This document shows, in pieces, positions 52,619 to 63,964 of a stretch of DNA of 64,000 nt. The stretch covers positions 1,203,001 through 1,267,000 of the forward strand of contig NZ_CP065359.1 of assembly GCF_019904295.1 (NCBI RefSeq). Reading direction: 5' to 3'. The number at the start of each line of letters is the position of its first letter. Within the stretch, counting starts at the first letter, position 1. A program made the position numbers and the translations under genes. The notes beneath the pieces are model-generated. The model made no database searches and was not told the DNA's origin. It worked only from the letters and a program-made list of their open reading frames with translations. The stretch comes from Ruegeria sp. SCSIO 43209. Lineage in GTDB: Bacteria; Pseudomonadota; Alphaproteobacteria; Rhodobacterales; Rhodobacteraceae.

Positions 52619-53686
52619 ATGACTGCTGCCATCAAAAGCCCTGGGCGCGGAGCAACCTCAAACGAAGCAGGTCGATTCGAGAGGTTTACAACCGAGTTGA
52701 CCGAAGATGGCTGGGATTTGCCAGAGGAACTGCCCCCGTTGCGGACCGAAGTTCGGGAAGAAATGGCGCGCAATCTGATCACCTATAACAAGTCGCCGGA
52801 CCTACCTTTTGACCGATCCATAAACCCATATCGGGGCTGCGAGCATGGATGCGTGTATTGCTTTGCTCGGCCAACGCATGCGTATCTGGGGCTGTCTCCG
52901 GGTTTGGATTTCGAAACCCGCCTTGTTGCGCGACCCAATGCGGCTGAGCTATTGCGTCGCGAACTCTCAGCACGTTCTTACAAGGTGGCCACGATTGCAC
53001 TGGGAACCAACACCGATCCCTATCAACCGATCGAAAAAAACCGCAAGATAACAAGAAGCTGTCTAAAGGTTCTGAGAGATTTTCAACATCCGGTCGGTAT
53101 TGTGACCAAGGGGACTCTGATCGAGCGTGATCTTGATATTCTGGCACCGATGGCCCGCAATGGCCTTGTCCGGGTTGGCATCTCGCTGACCACATTGGAC
53201 CGCGATCTTTCCCGACGGATGGAACCCCGGGCGCCTTCACCGCAGCGCAGGCTCGGAATGATCCGCAACCTGACCGAGGCTGGCGTGCCTGTGCGCGTTA
53301 TGACGTCTCCGGTGATTCCCGGTTTAACCGATCATGAATTGGAAATCCTGTTGGAGGCCGGAAAGCAGGCTGGCGCCGATGCTGCAAGCTGGATCATGCT
53401 GCGGCTTCCCCGTGAAGTATCCGCGCTCTGGCGCGAGTGGCTGATCGAACATCAGCCGGGCAGGGCTGAGAAGGTGATGGCACGGCTGCGCGAAATGCAT
53501 GGGGGTAGGGAATATGACCCCCGGTGGGGCCACCGCATGCGGGGCGAGGGGACCTATGCCGAGATGATTGCGCAACGGTTCAAGGCCGCAGTCAAACGTC
53601 TCGGGCTGTCGACAGACATGCCGCCACTGAACTGTGCGGCGTTTGCACCTCCACCCCAGCCCGGTGATCAACTGGCTTTGTTTTGA
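52619..53686 (+). CDS. PA0069-type radical SAM protein (spore photoproduct lyase-like)
   Basis: 355 residues from ATG 52619 (GTG 52595 is the alternative; neither has a good Shine-Dalgarno). The radical SAM cluster is CEHGCVYC at Cys74, Cys78 and Cys81, within NPYRGCEHGCVYCFARPTH, the hallmark of the PA0069/SplB-like family. GTNTDPYQP and the later MTSPVIPGLTD fit too. The family's reaction is not known; DNA repair is suggested by distant similarity to spore photoproduct lyase, but this is weak. Confidence 0.88.
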   Translation: MTAAIKSPGRGATSNEAGRFERFTTELTEDGWDLPEELPPLRTEVREEMARNLITYNKSPDLPFDRSINPYRGCEHGCVYCFARPTHAYLGLSPGLDFETRLVARPNAAELLRRELSARSYKVATIALGTNTDPYQPIEKNRKITRSCLKVLRDFQHPVGIVTKGTLIERDLDILAPMARNGLVRVGISLTTLDRDLSRRMEPRAPSPQRRLGMIRNLTEAGVPVRVMTSPVIPGLTDHELEILLEAGKQAGADAASWIMLRLPREVSALWREWLIEHQPGRAEKVMARLREMHGGREYDPRWGHRMRGEGTYAEMIAQRFKAAVKRLGLSTDMPPLNCAAFAPPPQPGDQLALF

Positions 53687-53695
53687 AGCCTTGGT

Positions 53696-54637
53696 TCAGA
53701 AACTAATGCCAATACCGGCCGAGAATCCGTTGACGGTATCGCTGCCGTAGTAGCGGACCATAAACCGTGTCGTTGATACCCAAGGCACCCATGTGTCAGA
53801 CAGATCGACCTCGATCCCACCACCTACGCGGGCCAGCCAGTCGGTGCCCAATACAAGTGACTGATCCCCGATCAGATAGGACAGGGACAGATCGCCCACC
53901 CAGCGGACCGGGCGACCGAACATGCGTTTTCCAGTTGGAAAGCGGTAGCGTGACCACAGAACTGCATTTGCGGCAGTTGATTCAACCAACAGGTCCTCGT
54001 TGTCTCCGATAGGCCAGTATTCGATATGGGTATAGCGCAGGCTTGCCTCGAATTCCCGGTCGTTGGACAGAGCTTTCTCGTACGAGACCGTCATCGATCC
54101 GCCTGCGCCACCAGCCCAGATGCCGCCGCTTTCGAGAAAGTCTCGATCAAGCCCCAGGCGGTTGGCTATGGCTTGCGCACCGACAGATGCGTCGGATTGC
54201 GTACGTCCGACCGAGATATGGGCCATCGGGGTCATTTTCCAATACTCGCCGATGTCGAACTGATAGCCGACACCGCCGGTCAGGGCGAGGCTGGTCCATT
54301 TCAGCGGTATACGCGTGGTATCTCCGGTGCCGCTGAAGGTCAGAACGGGGTCATAGCGCGCGTAGCCTATATACCCCTCAAGATAGATCGGCACGCCCTC
54401 AGCAAGGCGAAACCCGCCGCCCAGCTGGGCGGATTTGAAATCGTAATCGCGATTGTCAGTATTTGATTGCAGTGAGATTGCGCTGGCAGAATCGTCCGGG
54501 ATGCCTGCCAACCCCAAGATTGCCAACGACCCGGCGGCGTTTTCCTGCTGCTGCTTCTCAAAAGCACGCTCCAGCACGCTTTGAGCGGATGCCGATTGCG
54601 CAAGTAGCAACATAATGAACAAGAAGATGAAACGCAT
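53696..54637 (-). CDS. Outer-membrane beta-barrel candidate
   Basis: 313 residues from ATG 54637, with a signal peptide (FIFLFIMLLLAQSASAQS). Alternating hydrophobic strands (VGYQFDIGEYWKMTPMAHIS, FEASLRYTHIEYWPIG, WVGDLSLSYLIGD) and a C-terminal Phe after SAGIGISF are what outer-membrane barrels show. I do not recognise the family. Convergent with the radical SAM gene by 10 bp. Confidence 0.68.
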   Translation of the reverse strand: MRFIFLFIMLLLAQSASAQSVLERAFEKQQQENAAGSLAILGLAGIPDDSASAISLQSNTDNRDYDFKSAQLGGGFRLAEGVPIYLEGYIGYARYDPVLTFSGTGDTTRIPLKWTSLALTGGVGYQFDIGEYWKMTPMAHISVGRTQSDASVGAQAIANRLGLDRDFLESGGIWAGGAGGSMTVSYEKALSNDREFEASLRYTHIEYWPIGDNEDLLVESTAANAVLWSRYRFPTGKRMFGRPVRWVGDLSLSYLIGDQSLVLGTDWLARVGGGIEVDLSDTWVPWVSTTRFMVRYYGSDTVNGFSAGIGISF

Positions 54638-54757
54638 GAGAACCAAACAATATTCGCCGGACGCGGCAACATTAGGCGGACTGAGGCAGTGCGGAAAGAT
54701 GCATCGAAACAGTCATTTACGATTGGTTTCGAACGGTCTCATTTTGGTAACGCTACG

Positions 54758-54787
54758 GAAAAAAAGACCCCGGATAACCGGGGTCTT
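54758..54787 (-). terminator. Terminator of gltA
   Basis: On the minus strand AAGACCCCGG / CCGGGGTCTT, a perfect 10-bp stem with a 4-nt loop, then a run of T. It lies 21 bp after the citrate synthase stop. Confidence 0.9.
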
Positions 54788-54808
54788 AACATCGATATTG
54801 TGTGTGGA

Positions 54809-56104
54809 TCAGCGGTTTTCGATGTCCACGTAATCGCGGTTGGTCGCGCCCAGATAAAGCTGACGTGGGCGTCCGATCTTATTCTGTGGATCGGCAATCA
54901 TTTCTTTCCACTGGCTAACCCAGCCAACGGTACGTGACAACGCGAAGATTGGCGTGAACATCGAGGTCGGGAAGCCCATCGCTTCCATCACGATGCCCGA
55001 ATAGAAGTCGACATTCGGGAACAGTTTCTTCTCGATGAAATACGGATCTTCCAGAGCCTGTTTTTCCAGCGCCTTCGCGACCTGTAGTTTGGGATTGTTT
55101 TCCACGCCCAGCAGGTCAAGTACTTCGTCTGCCGATTGCTTCATCACTTTCGCGCGTGGATCGAAGTTCTTGTAGACGCGGTGGCCAAAGCCCATCAGAC
55201 GGAACGGGTCATCTTTGTCTTTGGCGCGCTCGATAAACTCGGGGATGCGGTCCACGCTGCCGATCTCTTCCAGCATTTCAAGGCAAGCCTGGTTCGCACC
55301 ACCATGGGCCGGACCCCAGAGACAGGCGATACCGGCCGCGATACAGGCGAATGGGTTTGCACCCGAAGAAGATGCCAGACGCACCGTCGAAGTCGAGGCG
55401 TTCTGTTCGTGATCCGCCTGCAGCATGAAGATACGATCCATGGCGCGTGCCAGAATCGGGTTCACCTCGTAATCTTCGGCAGGAACGGCAAAACACATGC
55501 GCAGGAAGTTTGACGCATAGTCCAGGTCGTTGCGCGGGTACACGAAGGGCTGACCGATATGGTATTTGTAGGCCCAGGCCGCGATGGTCGGCATTTTTGC
55601 GATCAAACGGTGCGAAGCTACTTCACGCTGACGCGGGTCCGCGATGTCGGTCGAATCGTGATAGAACGCGGACATGGCACCAACCACACCCACCATGATG
55701 GCCATCGGATGCGCATCCCGGCGGAATCCGCGATAGAAATACTGCATCTGCTCGTGCAGCATCGTGTGGCGGGTGATTGTGGTCTCGAAGTTCTCCAGAT
55801 CCTTCGCCGAAGGCAGCTCGCCATACAGCAGCAGATAGCTGAGTTCGAGGAAATGCGACTTCGAGGCGATCTGTTCGATCGGATAACCGCGATGCAGCAA
55901 CTCGCCCTTGTCACCGTCGATGAATGTAATGGTGCTGTCACAGCTTGCGGTGGACGTGAAACCCGGATCATAAGTAAAGACGCCAGCCTGACCATAGAGC
56001 TTGCGGATATCGATCACATCGGGCCCAGCGGTCGGAGAAAACACCGGCAGATCATAGCTTTCGCCGTGGACAGTCAGTTTGGCTGATTTTTTGCTCTCGG
56101 TCAT
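54809..56104 (-). CDS. gltA: Citrate synthase
   Basis: Condenses oxaloacetate and acetyl-CoA at entry to the TCA cycle. 431 residues from ATG 56104, nine bases after AAGGGA. The catalytic His-His-Asp set is in [18 protein letters not shown] and the FDPRAK region. Type II hexameric size. Own terminator downstream; gltX is the next gene upstream on the same strand, 114 bp away. Confidence 0.97.
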   Translation of the reverse strand: MTESKKSAKLTVHGESYDLPVFSPTAGPDVIDIRKLYGQAGVFTYDPGFTSTASCDSTITFIDGDKGELLHRGYPIEQIASKSHFLELSYLLLYGELPSAKDLENFETTITRHTMLHEQMQYFYRGFRRDAHPMAIMVGVVGAMSAFYHDSTDIADPRQREVASHRLIAKMPTIAAWAYKYHIGQPFVYPRNDLDYASNFLRMCFAVPAEDYEVNPILARAMDRIFMLQADHEQNASTSTVRLASSSGANPFACIAAGIACLWGPAHGGANQACLEMLEEIGSVDRIPEFIERAKDKDDPFRLMGFGHRVYKNFDPRAKVMKQSADEVLDLLGVENNPKLQVAKALEKQALEDPYFIEKKLFPNVDFYSGIVMEAMGFPTSMFTPIFALSRTVGWVSQWKEMIADPQNKIGRPRQLYLGATNRDYVDIENR

Positions 56105-56218
56105 GTTTGTCCCTTCTTCATTCGTGCGCATGCCGGATCGCTGTCCGACAAAGCAGGCAACGACTGCGTTCCGTCGCGCAGTCCGTTCTTAACGGAGCAG
56201 CGTTACCCTTATGTGAAA

Positions 56219-57625
56219 TCAGGCCGGGTTCGCTGCATCAGAAAGCCGCGCCAGGGTTTCATCGCGCCCAAGCACAAGCATCATGTCAAATACCGAAGGT
56301 GTAACTGCCCGGCCCGCTAGTGCCGCCCGCAGCGGACCAGCCAATTTGCCGAACTTAACCCCATTCGCCTCTGCGAACGAATTCAGGGTCTCCTCCAGTT
56401 CGTTCCGGGACCAGCTAGCATTTTGCAGCTGCGGCGTCAATTCTTTCAGTATACCGTCGGATACAGATGCCAGCGCCTTTGCGGCCTTTTCATCTGGCTG
56501 GATAGGTCGCGACGTAAGCACAAAATGAGCTTTTTCAATGAGTTCTGGGAACGTGCGTGCGCGGTCCTTGAGGCAATACATCGCACGGACCAAATCACTG
56601 GATTGTGTTTCGGAAAGCGGCGGCAAACCAGCTGACTTCAGATATCCCTGAATTTCATGCTGCAGCGCGGCATCTTCCCCGACGGCAATATGTTGTCCAC
56701 AAAGGTTTTCAAGCTTCTTCACATCAAACCGCGCCGGGCTTTTGCCAATGCCATCCAGATCGAACCACTCTTTAGCTTGGGCATCGGTAAAGAACTCATC
56801 ATCCCCATGGCTCCAGCCCAGCCGAGCCAGATAGTTGCGCATTCCGGATGCCGGATATCCCATGGCCTGATATTCTTGCGCCCCCAACGCACCGTGACGT
56901 TTGCTGAGCTTTTTTCCATCGGGTCCATGGATCAAAGGGATATGCGCCCAGACTGGTACATCCCAACCCATCGCCTCGTAGATCATCATCTGACGGGCGG
57001 CGTTGTTGAGGTGATCGTCGCCCCGGATCACATGAGTCACGCCCATATCATGATCGTCAACCACAACGGCCAGCATATAGACCGGAGTCCCATCCGAACG
57101 CAGCAGGATCATGTCATCCAACTGATCGTTGCGAATGGTGACATCGCCCTGCACCTGATCGCGGATCACAGTGGCACCGTCTTGCGGAGCCTTGATGCGG
57201 ATCACGTAAGGTGCGTCGGGATGTATGGCAGGGTCAGCCTCGCGCCACGGGCTGCGAAACAGGGTCGACTGCCCCTCGGCCCGCGCCTGTTCACGGAATG
57301 CAGCGATTTCTTCCTGCGTCGAAAAGCACTTGTATGCCTTGCCGTCGGACAGCAATTGATGCGCGACCTCTGCATGTCGAGGGGCACCCTCGAATTGGCT
57401 GACCACCTCACCGTCATGATCAAGCCCTAGCCAGTCCATGCCTTGCAGTATGGCCGCTGTTGCTTCCGGCGTGGAACGTTCCCGATCGGTATCCTCGATC
57501 CGCAACAGGAACTGGCCGCCGCGACCCCGCGCATAAAGCCAGTTGAACAGAGCAGTGCGGGCGCCACCGATATGCAGAAATCCGGTGGGAGAGGGGGCAA
57601 AACGGGTGACGACCTGATCGGACAT
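56219..57625 (-). CDS. gltX: Glutamyl-tRNA synthetase
   Basis: Charges tRNA-Glu. 468 residues from ATG 57625; the longer frame upstream runs into comEC's promoter. Class I signatures: [14 protein letters not shown] (HIGH-type) and KKLSKRHGA (KMSKS-type), with the GluRS-specific [12 protein letters not shown]. In this group the same enzyme may misacylate tRNA-Gln, which an amidotransferase then corrects. Divergent from comEC. Confidence 0.96.
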   Translation of the reverse strand: MSDQVVTRFAPSPTGFLHIGGARTALFNWLYARGRGGQFLLRIEDTDRERSTPEATAAILQGMDWLGLDHDGEVVSQFEGAPRHAEVAHQLLSDGKAYKCFSTQEEIAAFREQARAEGQSTLFRSPWREADPAIHPDAPYVIRIKAPQDGATVIRDQVQGDVTIRNDQLDDMILLRSDGTPVYMLAVVVDDHDMGVTHVIRGDDHLNNAARQMMIYEAMGWDVPVWAHIPLIHGPDGKKLSKRHGALGAQEYQAMGYPASGMRNYLARLGWSHGDDEFFTDAQAKEWFDLDGIGKSPARFDVKKLENLCGQHIAVGEDAALQHEIQGYLKSAGLPPLSETQSSDLVRAMYCLKDRARTFPELIEKAHFVLTSRPIQPDEKAAKALASVSDGILKELTPQLQNASWSRNELEETLNSFAEANGVKFGKLAGPLRAALAGRAVTPSVFDMMLVLGRDETLARLSDAANPA

Positions 57626-57703
57626 GGTGTGGATTAACCTTTTGGTAACCTTAGCGGGCATAGTTTGGCGACTATCTACCCAGCCCGAAGGACGGGGGCA
57701 ACC

Positions 57704-59731
57704 ATGCGTGTTCTGACACGGGTCGAGACCGCATTGCTGACCCAGCGGGGACACTTGTTTCCGTGGTCCCCGATCTGCCTGGCGGTCGGGATTGGTTGGT
57801 ATTTCAGCCTCAGGTTCGAACCCGAGGTTGAGCTCTATGTCGGCGTCCTGGCGCTTGCCTTGCTGGCGCTTGCCTCCACCCGTTTCATGGGGGCCGCGTG
57901 GTCACCGCTAGCCACTGGCTTAGCCCTGATCGCGATGGGGTTCGCTCTGGCCGGGGCGCGGGCACATATGGTTGCGGAGCCGGTCCTGCAATGGCGTTAC
58001 TATGGCCCGGTCGAGGGGAGGGTCGTAGCGCTAGACCGCTCTGCGTCGGATGCGCTGAGGGTGACATTGGATCAGGTGCGGATCGGGGACGTTCCTGCTG
58101 ATCAAAGACCCCGGCGCATCCGGCTGTCTATTCACGGGGAGTCAGTTGCGCTGTCCCCGGGTCAGCGGATTATGACCACAGCACATCTTTCGCCGCCGCA
58201 AGGGCCAGTTGAACCCGGAGGTTTTGATTTTCGCCGCCACGCCTGGTTCCAGCAACTCGGCGCTGTTGGATACACTCGGGTTCCGGTCCTGACGTCGGCT
58301 GCGGCGCAAGATGGTTTGGACGGAGTGCGTATCACGGCCTGGCGCATGGAGATCTCGGATCGGGTGCGCACGATCCTGCCGGGCGAAGTCGGGGGCTTTG
58401 CCGCCGCCGTAACTACCGGTGATCGCAGCGGGATGGGGCAGGCCTCGTTAGAGGCGTTGCGCGCGTCCAACCTGGCTCATCTTCTGGCGATTTCGGGCCT
58501 TCACATGGGTTTGTTGACCGGTTTCGTTTTTGTGGCGTGCCGCATGGGGTTCTCAATGGTACCTGTCATCGCGCTTCGCATGCCCGTACGCAAGGTGGCC
58601 GCGCTCTGTGCGTTATTCGCGTCGACAATCTACCTGCTTCTGTCTGGTGGGAACGTCGCGACTGAGCGCGCCTTTGTGATGGTCTGCGTTATGCTGGGGG
58701 CCGTATTGTTGGACCGGCGCGCGATTTCATTGCGGGCGGTGGCCATGGCTGCGCTGATTGTTCTTACCTTGCGCCCGGAAACTCTATTGAGCCCCGGATT
58801 TCAGATGTCTTTTGCTGCTACAACCGCCTTGGTCGCAGGGTTTGGCGCGTTGCGGGACTATGGCCCAATGCCAGGCCCAAAATGGCTGCGGCCTGTGCTG
58901 GCCTTGTTGACATCCTCGGCGATCGCGGGGATCGCGACAGCTCCGATCGGGGCGGCGCATTTCAACGCTATTTCGCACTACGGGTTGCTGGCAAATCTCG
59001 TCTCCGTGCCCGTCATGGGAACGCTGGTCGTTCCAAGTGCGGTTGTCGCCGCCCTTCTTGCACCTTTTGGGCTTGAAGCGATTGCATTGCACGTAATGGG
59101 TCTTGGGCTGAGATGGATCCTTACCGTTGCCAATTGGGTCGCGGGACTGGAGGGCGCGCGCGGGTACGTAGTAAGCCCAGACTATTTCGTATTGCCTGTT
59201 CTGGCTCTGTCTCTTCTGTGGCTAATGCTGTGGCAAGGGCACGCACGGTGGCTCGGCATCGCCCCGGCGGCATTGGCGATAGCGCTGTGGGGTCAGGGAA
59301 GCCGCCCAGACGTGCTGATCGCCGATACCGGCGGGCTGGTCGGAGTGATGACTGAACACGGGCGCGCGCTGAGCAAACCGAAAGGCAGCGGATTTGTCGC
59401 GTCGGTTTGGCTGGAAAATGACGGGGACGGGGCAGATCAACCAAAGGCCGCTTTGCGATGGCCAGAGGCATCAGCGGGAATTCAACGTTTTCTTCTGGGA
59501 GACAAAGAGCTTGTCCACTTGACTGGCAAGCGGGCTGCGAGCGCCTTTCAGGAATGCAGGAAAGATCAGATCATTGTCGCCCCGGTGTCGTTGACTTTGA
59601 CCGGTGAATGCAGCGTTTACGATACGGAATTTCTGCGGAAGACAGGCAGTCTTGCGTTATCCAAGGGGCGTTTGTTCGCGAGTTCTGATATCTCAGGCCG
59701 CCGCCTATGGTCCCCCAAGCTGCCTCAGTAG
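57704..59731 (+). CDS. comEC: ComEC/Rec2-type DNA-uptake channel without nuclease domain
   Basis: 675 residues from ATG 57704. An N-terminal DUF4131-like region (about 30-190), then the multi-spanning Competence domain with [18 protein letters not shown] (about 258-275), [13 protein letters not shown] and LSPGFQMSF. The C-terminal ~140 residues are soluble but lack the HxHxDH of the metallo-beta-lactamase domain found in Bacillus ComEC. I believe this is usual for alphaproteobacteria. It would pass single-stranded DNA through the inner membrane. Convergent with lexA, stops overlapping by 7 bp. Confidence 0.9.
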   Translation: MRVLTRVETALLTQRGHLFPWSPICLAVGIGWYFSLRFEPEVELYVGVLALALLALASTRFMGAAWSPLATGLALIAMGFALAGARAHMVAEPVLQWRYYGPVEGRVVALDRSASDALRVTLDQVRIGDVPADQRPRRIRLSIHGESVALSPGQRIMTTAHLSPPQGPVEPGGFDFRRHAWFQQLGAVGYTRVPVLTSAAAQDGLDGVRITAWRMEISDRVRTILPGEVGGFAAAVTTGDRSGMGQASLEALRASNLAHLLAISGLHMGLLTGFVFVACRMGFSMVPVIALRMPVRKVAALCALFASTIYLLLSGGNVATERAFVMVCVMLGAVLLDRRAISLRAVAMAALIVLTLRPETLLSPGFQMSFAATTALVAGFGALRDYGPMPGPKWLRPVLALLTSSAIAGIATAPIGAAHFNAISHYGLLANLVSVPVMGTLVVPSAVVAALLAPFGLEAIALHVMGLGLRWILTVANWVAGLEGARGYVVSPDYFVLPVLALSLLWLMLWQGHARWLGIAPAALAIALWGQGSRPDVLIADTGGLVGVMTEHGRALSKPKGSGFVASVWLENDGDGADQPKAALRWPEASAGIQRFLLGDKELVHLTGKRAASAFQECRKDQIIVAPVSLTLTGECSVYDTEFLRKTGSLALSKGRLFASSDISGRRLWSPKLPQ

Positions 59732-60423
59732 CTTCGGATCAAGCCTACCAGGCGGCCCTGAACTTTCACCTTGTCCTCTGGCAGCACGCGGGTCTCATAG
59801 GCCGGATTCGCCGCTTCCAGCGCAATGGCCTGACCTCGGCGGAAAAACCGTTTCAGCGTGGCTTCCTGATCTTCCACCAATGCCACCACGATGTCACCGT
59901 TGTCAGCGGCCGTTGTTTCGCGGATCACCACGACATCGCCATCGTTGATACCGGCGTCGATCATCGAGTCGCCACGAACCTCAAGCGCATAATGTTCACC
60001 ACGGCCCGAAACCATCGAGCCCGGTACAGCGACACGGTGCGACACATGGCTGATCGCTTCGATCGGTACACCGGCAGCAATCCGGCCCATAACAGGCAAT
60101 TCCATCGCATCAACTGTGACGGGTTCAAAGTTCGCGGGGCGTGGACCTTCAGGGCGATCGCCTTCAATCACACGCGGTTTGAAACCTGCCGTGGGCTCTC
60201 CCCCAAGGCTTTCTGGCAGCTTGACAATTTCGATGGCACGGGCTCGATGGGCAAGGCGGCGGATAAAGCCACGTTCTTCCAGCGCGGTGATCAGTCGATG
60301 AATCCCGGATTTTGACCGTAGATCCAACGCGGCCTTCATCTCATCAAAACTGGGCGGAACACCGTCCGCTTGCACGCGTTTGTGGATGAATTCCAGCAAA
60401 TCCAATTGCTTCTTGGTCAGCAT
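59725..60423 (-). CDS. lexA: LexA repressor
   Basis: Represses SOS genes and cleaves itself when RecA is active. 232 residues: winged-helix DNA-binding domain (1-65, with [18 protein letters not shown] as recognition region), the Ala117-Gly118 cleavage site in RIAAGVP, and the Ser153/Lys191 dyad in RGDSMIDA and ATLKRF. Longer than E. coli LexA (202) through a linker, typical of alphaproteobacteria. Its own box is at 60457-60471. Confidence 0.96.
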   Translation of the reverse strand: MLTKKQLDLLEFIHKRVQADGVPPSFDEMKAALDLRSKSGIHRLITALEERGFIRRLAHRARAIEIVKLPESLGGEPTAGFKPRVIEGDRPEGPRPANFEPVTVDAMELPVMGRIAAGVPIEAISHVSHRVAVPGSMVSGRGEHYALEVRGDSMIDAGINDGDVVVIRETTAADNGDIVVALVEDQEATLKRFFRRGQAIALEAANPAYETRVLPEDKVKVQGRLVGLIRSY

Positions 60424-60456
60424 TGCTCATACCTCGTCGCTCATGCGTTTTCTTTT

Positions 60457-60471
60457 GTTCTACGCATGTTC
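60457..60471. promoter_or_regulatory. LexA box (GTTC-N7-GTTC)
   Basis: GTTCTACGCATGTTC lies 34 bp upstream of the lexA ATG, an exact match to the direct-repeat SOS box known from Rhodobacter and other alphaproteobacteria. It implies lexA autoregulation. Confidence 0.9.
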
Positions 60472-60493
60472 ACGTTTTGTGTCAACGGATTTG

Positions 60494-61666
60494 CTAGATC
60501 GGCAGGTAAAGGACCTCATCCCCGGCCTCGCGCGCGGGATCGTGGGGTTGGCGTACCAATAGTGCATTGGCTTGCGCCAAAACACTTAGCAGCGAGCTGT
60601 CCTGATCATCACAGGCGCGGATGCCGCCGTTGTCCAACACCGCCCGCATATAATGCTCACGCGGGCCATTTTTTCCGAGCGGGGCAGAAAGGCGGGCGCG
60701 TTGGAATGGCTGTAGGGCCTGTTCAATCCCCAACATGCGGCGCACCATTGGGATGAGGAACAGGTAACCGCACACCATGGCACTGACCGGGTTTCCGGGT
60801 AGACCGACCATTGCAGCACCCCCAAGCCGCCCGGCCATCAGAGGTTTACCCGGTCGCATGCGAATCTTGTAGAACGATTGCTTCAACCCAAGACCTTCCG
60901 AGACATCCGCAACCAGGTCGTACTCGCCAACCGACGCCCCTCCGATTGTCACCACAAGGTCAGCGCCCTGTGCCAAGCCAAAAGCTGTTTCTAATGACGC
61001 TAAGGTATCTTGTGCGATAGGAAGTACACGAACTTGTGCGCCAGCGTTTTCCAGTAACGCCTTAAGACCAAAGGTATTTGAGGCGATGATCTGATCGGGG
61101 CCGGGTGTTTCTCCGGGCATCACCAGTTCGTCACCGGTTGAGATTAGTGCAACCACGGGTTTGCGGTTCACAGGGACCGAAGCGATGTTCATCGCTGCCA
61201 TTAATGCGACATCTTCGGGTCTGAGCTGGCGTGGGGCCGTGATCTGCGTACCGATGCTGAAATCGATCCCCGCAGGGCGGATATTGGCCTTTTCACCGGG
61301 GGCGTCGGTTATGCTGATCAGATCACCGCGTCGGTCGACATCTTCCTGTATGACGACGAAATCTGCACCATCCGGCACAGGCGCACCAGTGAATATCCGC
61401 ACAGCTTGGCCGGGTCCGACGCTTCCAGCAAAGCGACGTCCGGCCGCAGCTTCGCCAACCACTTTGAACATTGCATGCAGTTCGACTTCGGCCGCCTTGA
61501 CGGCGTACCCATCCATCGATGACGCAGCAAAGGGCGGCTGATCACGCGTTGCTGCAACGTTTTCTGCCAGGATACGACCGGCAGCCTCGGCAAGGGCAAC
61601 CGTTTCTGCGGGCAGCGGTGAGACCAGATCGAACAGCAGAGCCCGCGCTTCTTCAACCGAGATCAT
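60494..61666 (-). CDS. moeA: Molybdopterin molybdenumtransferase
   Basis: Inserts molybdate into adenylated molybdopterin. 390 residues, the usual size: [30 protein letters not shown] and [12 protein letters not shown] motifs, with a C-terminal domain IV. It overlaps moaC by ATGA, so both cofactor genes sit at the tail of the trp operon. A separate lexA promoter follows. Confidence 0.94.
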   Translation of the reverse strand: MISVEEARALLFDLVSPLPAETVALAEAAGRILAENVAATRDQPPFAASSMDGYAVKAAEVELHAMFKVVGEAAAGRRFAGSVGPGQAVRIFTGAPVPDGADFVVIQEDVDRRGDLISITDAPGEKANIRPAGIDFSIGTQITAPRQLRPEDVALMAAMNIASVPVNRKPVVALISTGDELVMPGETPGPDQIIASNTFGLKALLENAGAQVRVLPIAQDTLASLETAFGLAQGADLVVTIGGASVGEYDLVADVSEGLGLKQSFYKIRMRPGKPLMAGRLGGAAMVGLPGNPVSAMVCGYLFLIPMVRRMLGIEQALQPFQRARLSAPLGKNGPREHYMRAVLDNGGIRACDDQDSSLLSVLAQANALLVRQPHDPAREAGDEVLYLPI

Positions 61667-62136
61667 GATGCCTCGTAACGCCCTGATTTTCCGCCGTCTT
61701 TCAGTAGAACACGAATACCGCCGATCTCCATCGATTTGTCCACGGCCTTCGCCATATCGTAAACCGTCAGTGCGGCTGTCGAGACTGCTGTCAGCGCTTC
61801 CATCTCTACGCCGGTCTGGCCGGAAGTCTTTACAGTCGCTTCAATCTGAACGCCGGGAAGGTCCGGGTCTAAGCTCAGTTCAATGGCGACTTTGGTCACG
61901 GGTAGCGGATGACACAGAGGTATCAGGTCAGGCGTTTTCTTGGCGCCCATTATGCCCGCAAGTCTGGCAACACCAAGAACATCGCCTTTCTTAGCGCGTC
62001 CTTCTGAAATGATATCAAAGGTTTCCTTCGCCATCTTGATGTATCCAGATGCAACCGCAACCCGGTCGGTGACAGCCTTGTCGGACACGTCCACCATATG
62101 GGCCTCACCTTTGGCATCAAAATGGGTCAGCGGCAT
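61663..62136 (-). CDS. moaC: Cyclic pyranopterin monophosphate synthase accessory protein
   Basis: Forms cyclic pyranopterin from the MoaA product. 157 residues from ATG 62136, whose A is shared with the trpC TGA (TGATG); GGAG lies 8 nt upstream. Signatures: [15 protein letters not shown] and the C-terminal [20 protein letters not shown]. Translationally coupled on both sides. Confidence 0.95.
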   Translation of the reverse strand: MPLTHFDAKGEAHMVDVSDKAVTDRVAVASGYIKMAKETFDIISEGRAKKGDVLGVARLAGIMGAKKTPDLIPLCHPLPVTKVAIELSLDPDLPGVQIEATVKTSGQTGVEMEALTAVSTAALTVYDMAKAVDKSMEIGGIRVLLKDGGKSGRYEAS

Positions 62137-62948
62137 CACATCACTCCGGGAATGAGCGGGTTGGCGAGCAGTGCTCGAGTTGCCGAAGCTACATCATCCT
62201 GACGCATCAGGCTCTCACCAATAAGGAAACAGCGCGCACCGTAGCGGGCGATATCGGCGAGGTCCGCCGGAGTGCTCAGGCCGCTCTCGCAGACGATCGT
62301 GCGATCCGCTGGAACCAGCTTTGACAGATGACGAGTTGTATCAAGAGTCGTCTCGAACGACTTGAGATTGCGGTTGTTTATCCCGATCAGCGGGCTTTTC
62401 AGCTGCGATGCGCGCGCAAGTTCATCGGCGTCATGGACTTCGATCAGAACATCCATGCCCCAGTCAAACGCGGTTTGCTCAAGCTCGGCGGCCTGTGCAT
62501 CGCTGACCGAGGCCATGATGATCAGGATGCAATCCGCACCCAATGCACGCGCTTCGACCACCTGATAGGGGTCGTACATGAAGTCCTTCCGCAATGCTGG
62601 CAACGAACAGGCCGCGCGAGCTTCGGTCAGAAAGGACTTGTCACCCTGAAAGCTAGGCGTGTCCGTCAGAACCGACAGGCAAGCCGCGCCGCCCTCTTCA
62701 TAAGCTTTGGCAAGCGCGGGCGGATCGAAATCAGCGCGAATCAGACCTTTGGACGGGCTGGCCTTTTTGACCTCGGCGATCAATCCGTACCCCTTGCGCA
62801 TAGCCGAATGCAGGGCTTCGGCAAAACCGCGTACCTCGGGTGCGTTCCGTGCCTCAGATTCTAGTGTTTCCAGAGGCTTATGCGCCTTATCCGCAGCGAT
62901 CTCTTCCAGCTTGTACGCTTTGATTTTGTCCAGAACGGTCTCGGTCAT
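62136..62948 (-). CDS. trpC: Indole-3-glycerol phosphate synthase
   Basis: Closes the indole ring in tryptophan synthesis. 270 residues, a TIM barrel with [41 protein letters not shown] and [11 protein letters not shown]. No fused TrpF domain. ATGA overlap with trpD. Confidence 0.96.
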   Translation of the reverse strand: MTETVLDKIKAYKLEEIAADKAHKPLETLESEARNAPEVRGFAEALHSAMRKGYGLIAEVKKASPSKGLIRADFDPPALAKAYEEGGAACLSVLTDTPSFQGDKSFLTEARAACSLPALRKDFMYDPYQVVEARALGADCILIIMASVSDAQAAELEQTAFDWGMDVLIEVHDADELARASQLKSPLIGINNRNLKSFETTLDTTRHLSKLVPADRTIVCESGLSTPADLADIARYGARCFLIGESLMRQDDVASATRALLANPLIPGVM

Positions 62949-63964
62949 GCGGCTTCCTGTGTAATGCGCGCCAGCGCGGTGATCTTTTCACGGGCCTTGC
63001 CGCTATCAATGCTTTCTGTGGCCATCGCAACGCCCTCGCGCAGATCGTTTGCCGCATCTGCAACGACCAGCGCCGCGGCAGAGTTCAGCAACACCGCGTC
63101 GCGGTAAGCTGAGGGTGCGCCATCCAGCAGGGCGCGGAAGGCAACCGCGTTCTCTTCGGGCGTGCCGCCGATGATATCTTCGAACGGATGCACAGGCAGG
63201 CCGGCGTCTTCGGGGTGAAGCTCGACCTCTTTGACAACGCCATCCTCAACCGATGCGATCCAGCTGACCCCGGTGATCGTAAGCTCATCCGTACCGTCTG
63301 AGCCGTGAACCAACCAGGCATGTTCAGTTCCAAGCAGGCCCAAAGTTTCGGCCATCGGGCGGATCAGGTCACGGCTGAACGCACCGGTCAGTTGGCGCTT
63401 CACTCCGGCGGGGTTGGTCAGGGGGCCCAGAATGTTGAAAATCGTGCGCGTACCCAGTTCTTGCCGCGAGGGCATGACATGGGCGATCGCCGGGTGGTGC
63501 ATCGGGGCCATCATGAAACCGATACCAACTTCTTTCAGCGCTTTTTCAACGATTTCCGGGCCGACCATTACGTTGATACCTAGCTGCCCAAGAGCATCTG
63601 CTGCGCCGGATTTCGAGCTCAGGTTCCGATTACCGTGTTTTGCAACGGTGACACCGGCGCCTGCCGTCACAAAAGCCGTGGCTGTCGAGATATTGAGTGT
63701 TCCTTTGCCGTCGCCCCCCGTACCAACGATGTCCATCGCGCCAGCGGGAGCTTTCACTGCATTGCATTTCGCGCGCATTACGGCAGCGGCGGCGGCGTAT
63801 TCCTCGACCGTCTCGCCGCGCGTGCGCATTGCCATCAACAACCCTCCGATCTGGCTGGGCGTGGCGGCCCCATCAAAGAGGATGCCAAAGGCCTGTTCAG
63901 CCTCGGCACGGGTCAAAGGTCGATCGGCCGCAGCACCGATCAGCGGTTTCAGAGCGTCGCTCAT
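62945..63964 (-). CDS. trpD: Anthranilate phosphoribosyltransferase
   Basis: Adds phosphoribosyl to anthranilate. 339 residues: the PRPP loop [14 protein letters not shown] (about 81-94), [15 protein letters not shown] and [15 protein letters not shown] overlaps at both ends, with trpG upstream and trpC downstream. Confidence 0.96.
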   Translation of the reverse strand: MSDALKPLIGAAADRPLTRAEAEQAFGILFDGAATPSQIGGLLMAMRTRGETVEEYAAAAAVMRAKCNAVKAPAGAMDIVGTGGDGKGTLNISTATAFVTAGAGVTVAKHGNRNLSSKSGAADALGQLGINVMVGPEIVEKALKEVGIGFMMAPMHHPAIAHVMPSRQELGTRTIFNILGPLTNPAGVKRQLTGAFSRDLIRPMAETLGLLGTEHAWLVHGSDGTDELTITGVSWIASVEDGVVKEVELHPEDAGLPVHPFEDIIGGTPEENAVAFRALLDGAPSAYRDAVLLNSAAALVVADAANDLREGVAMATESIDSGKAREKITALARITQEAA

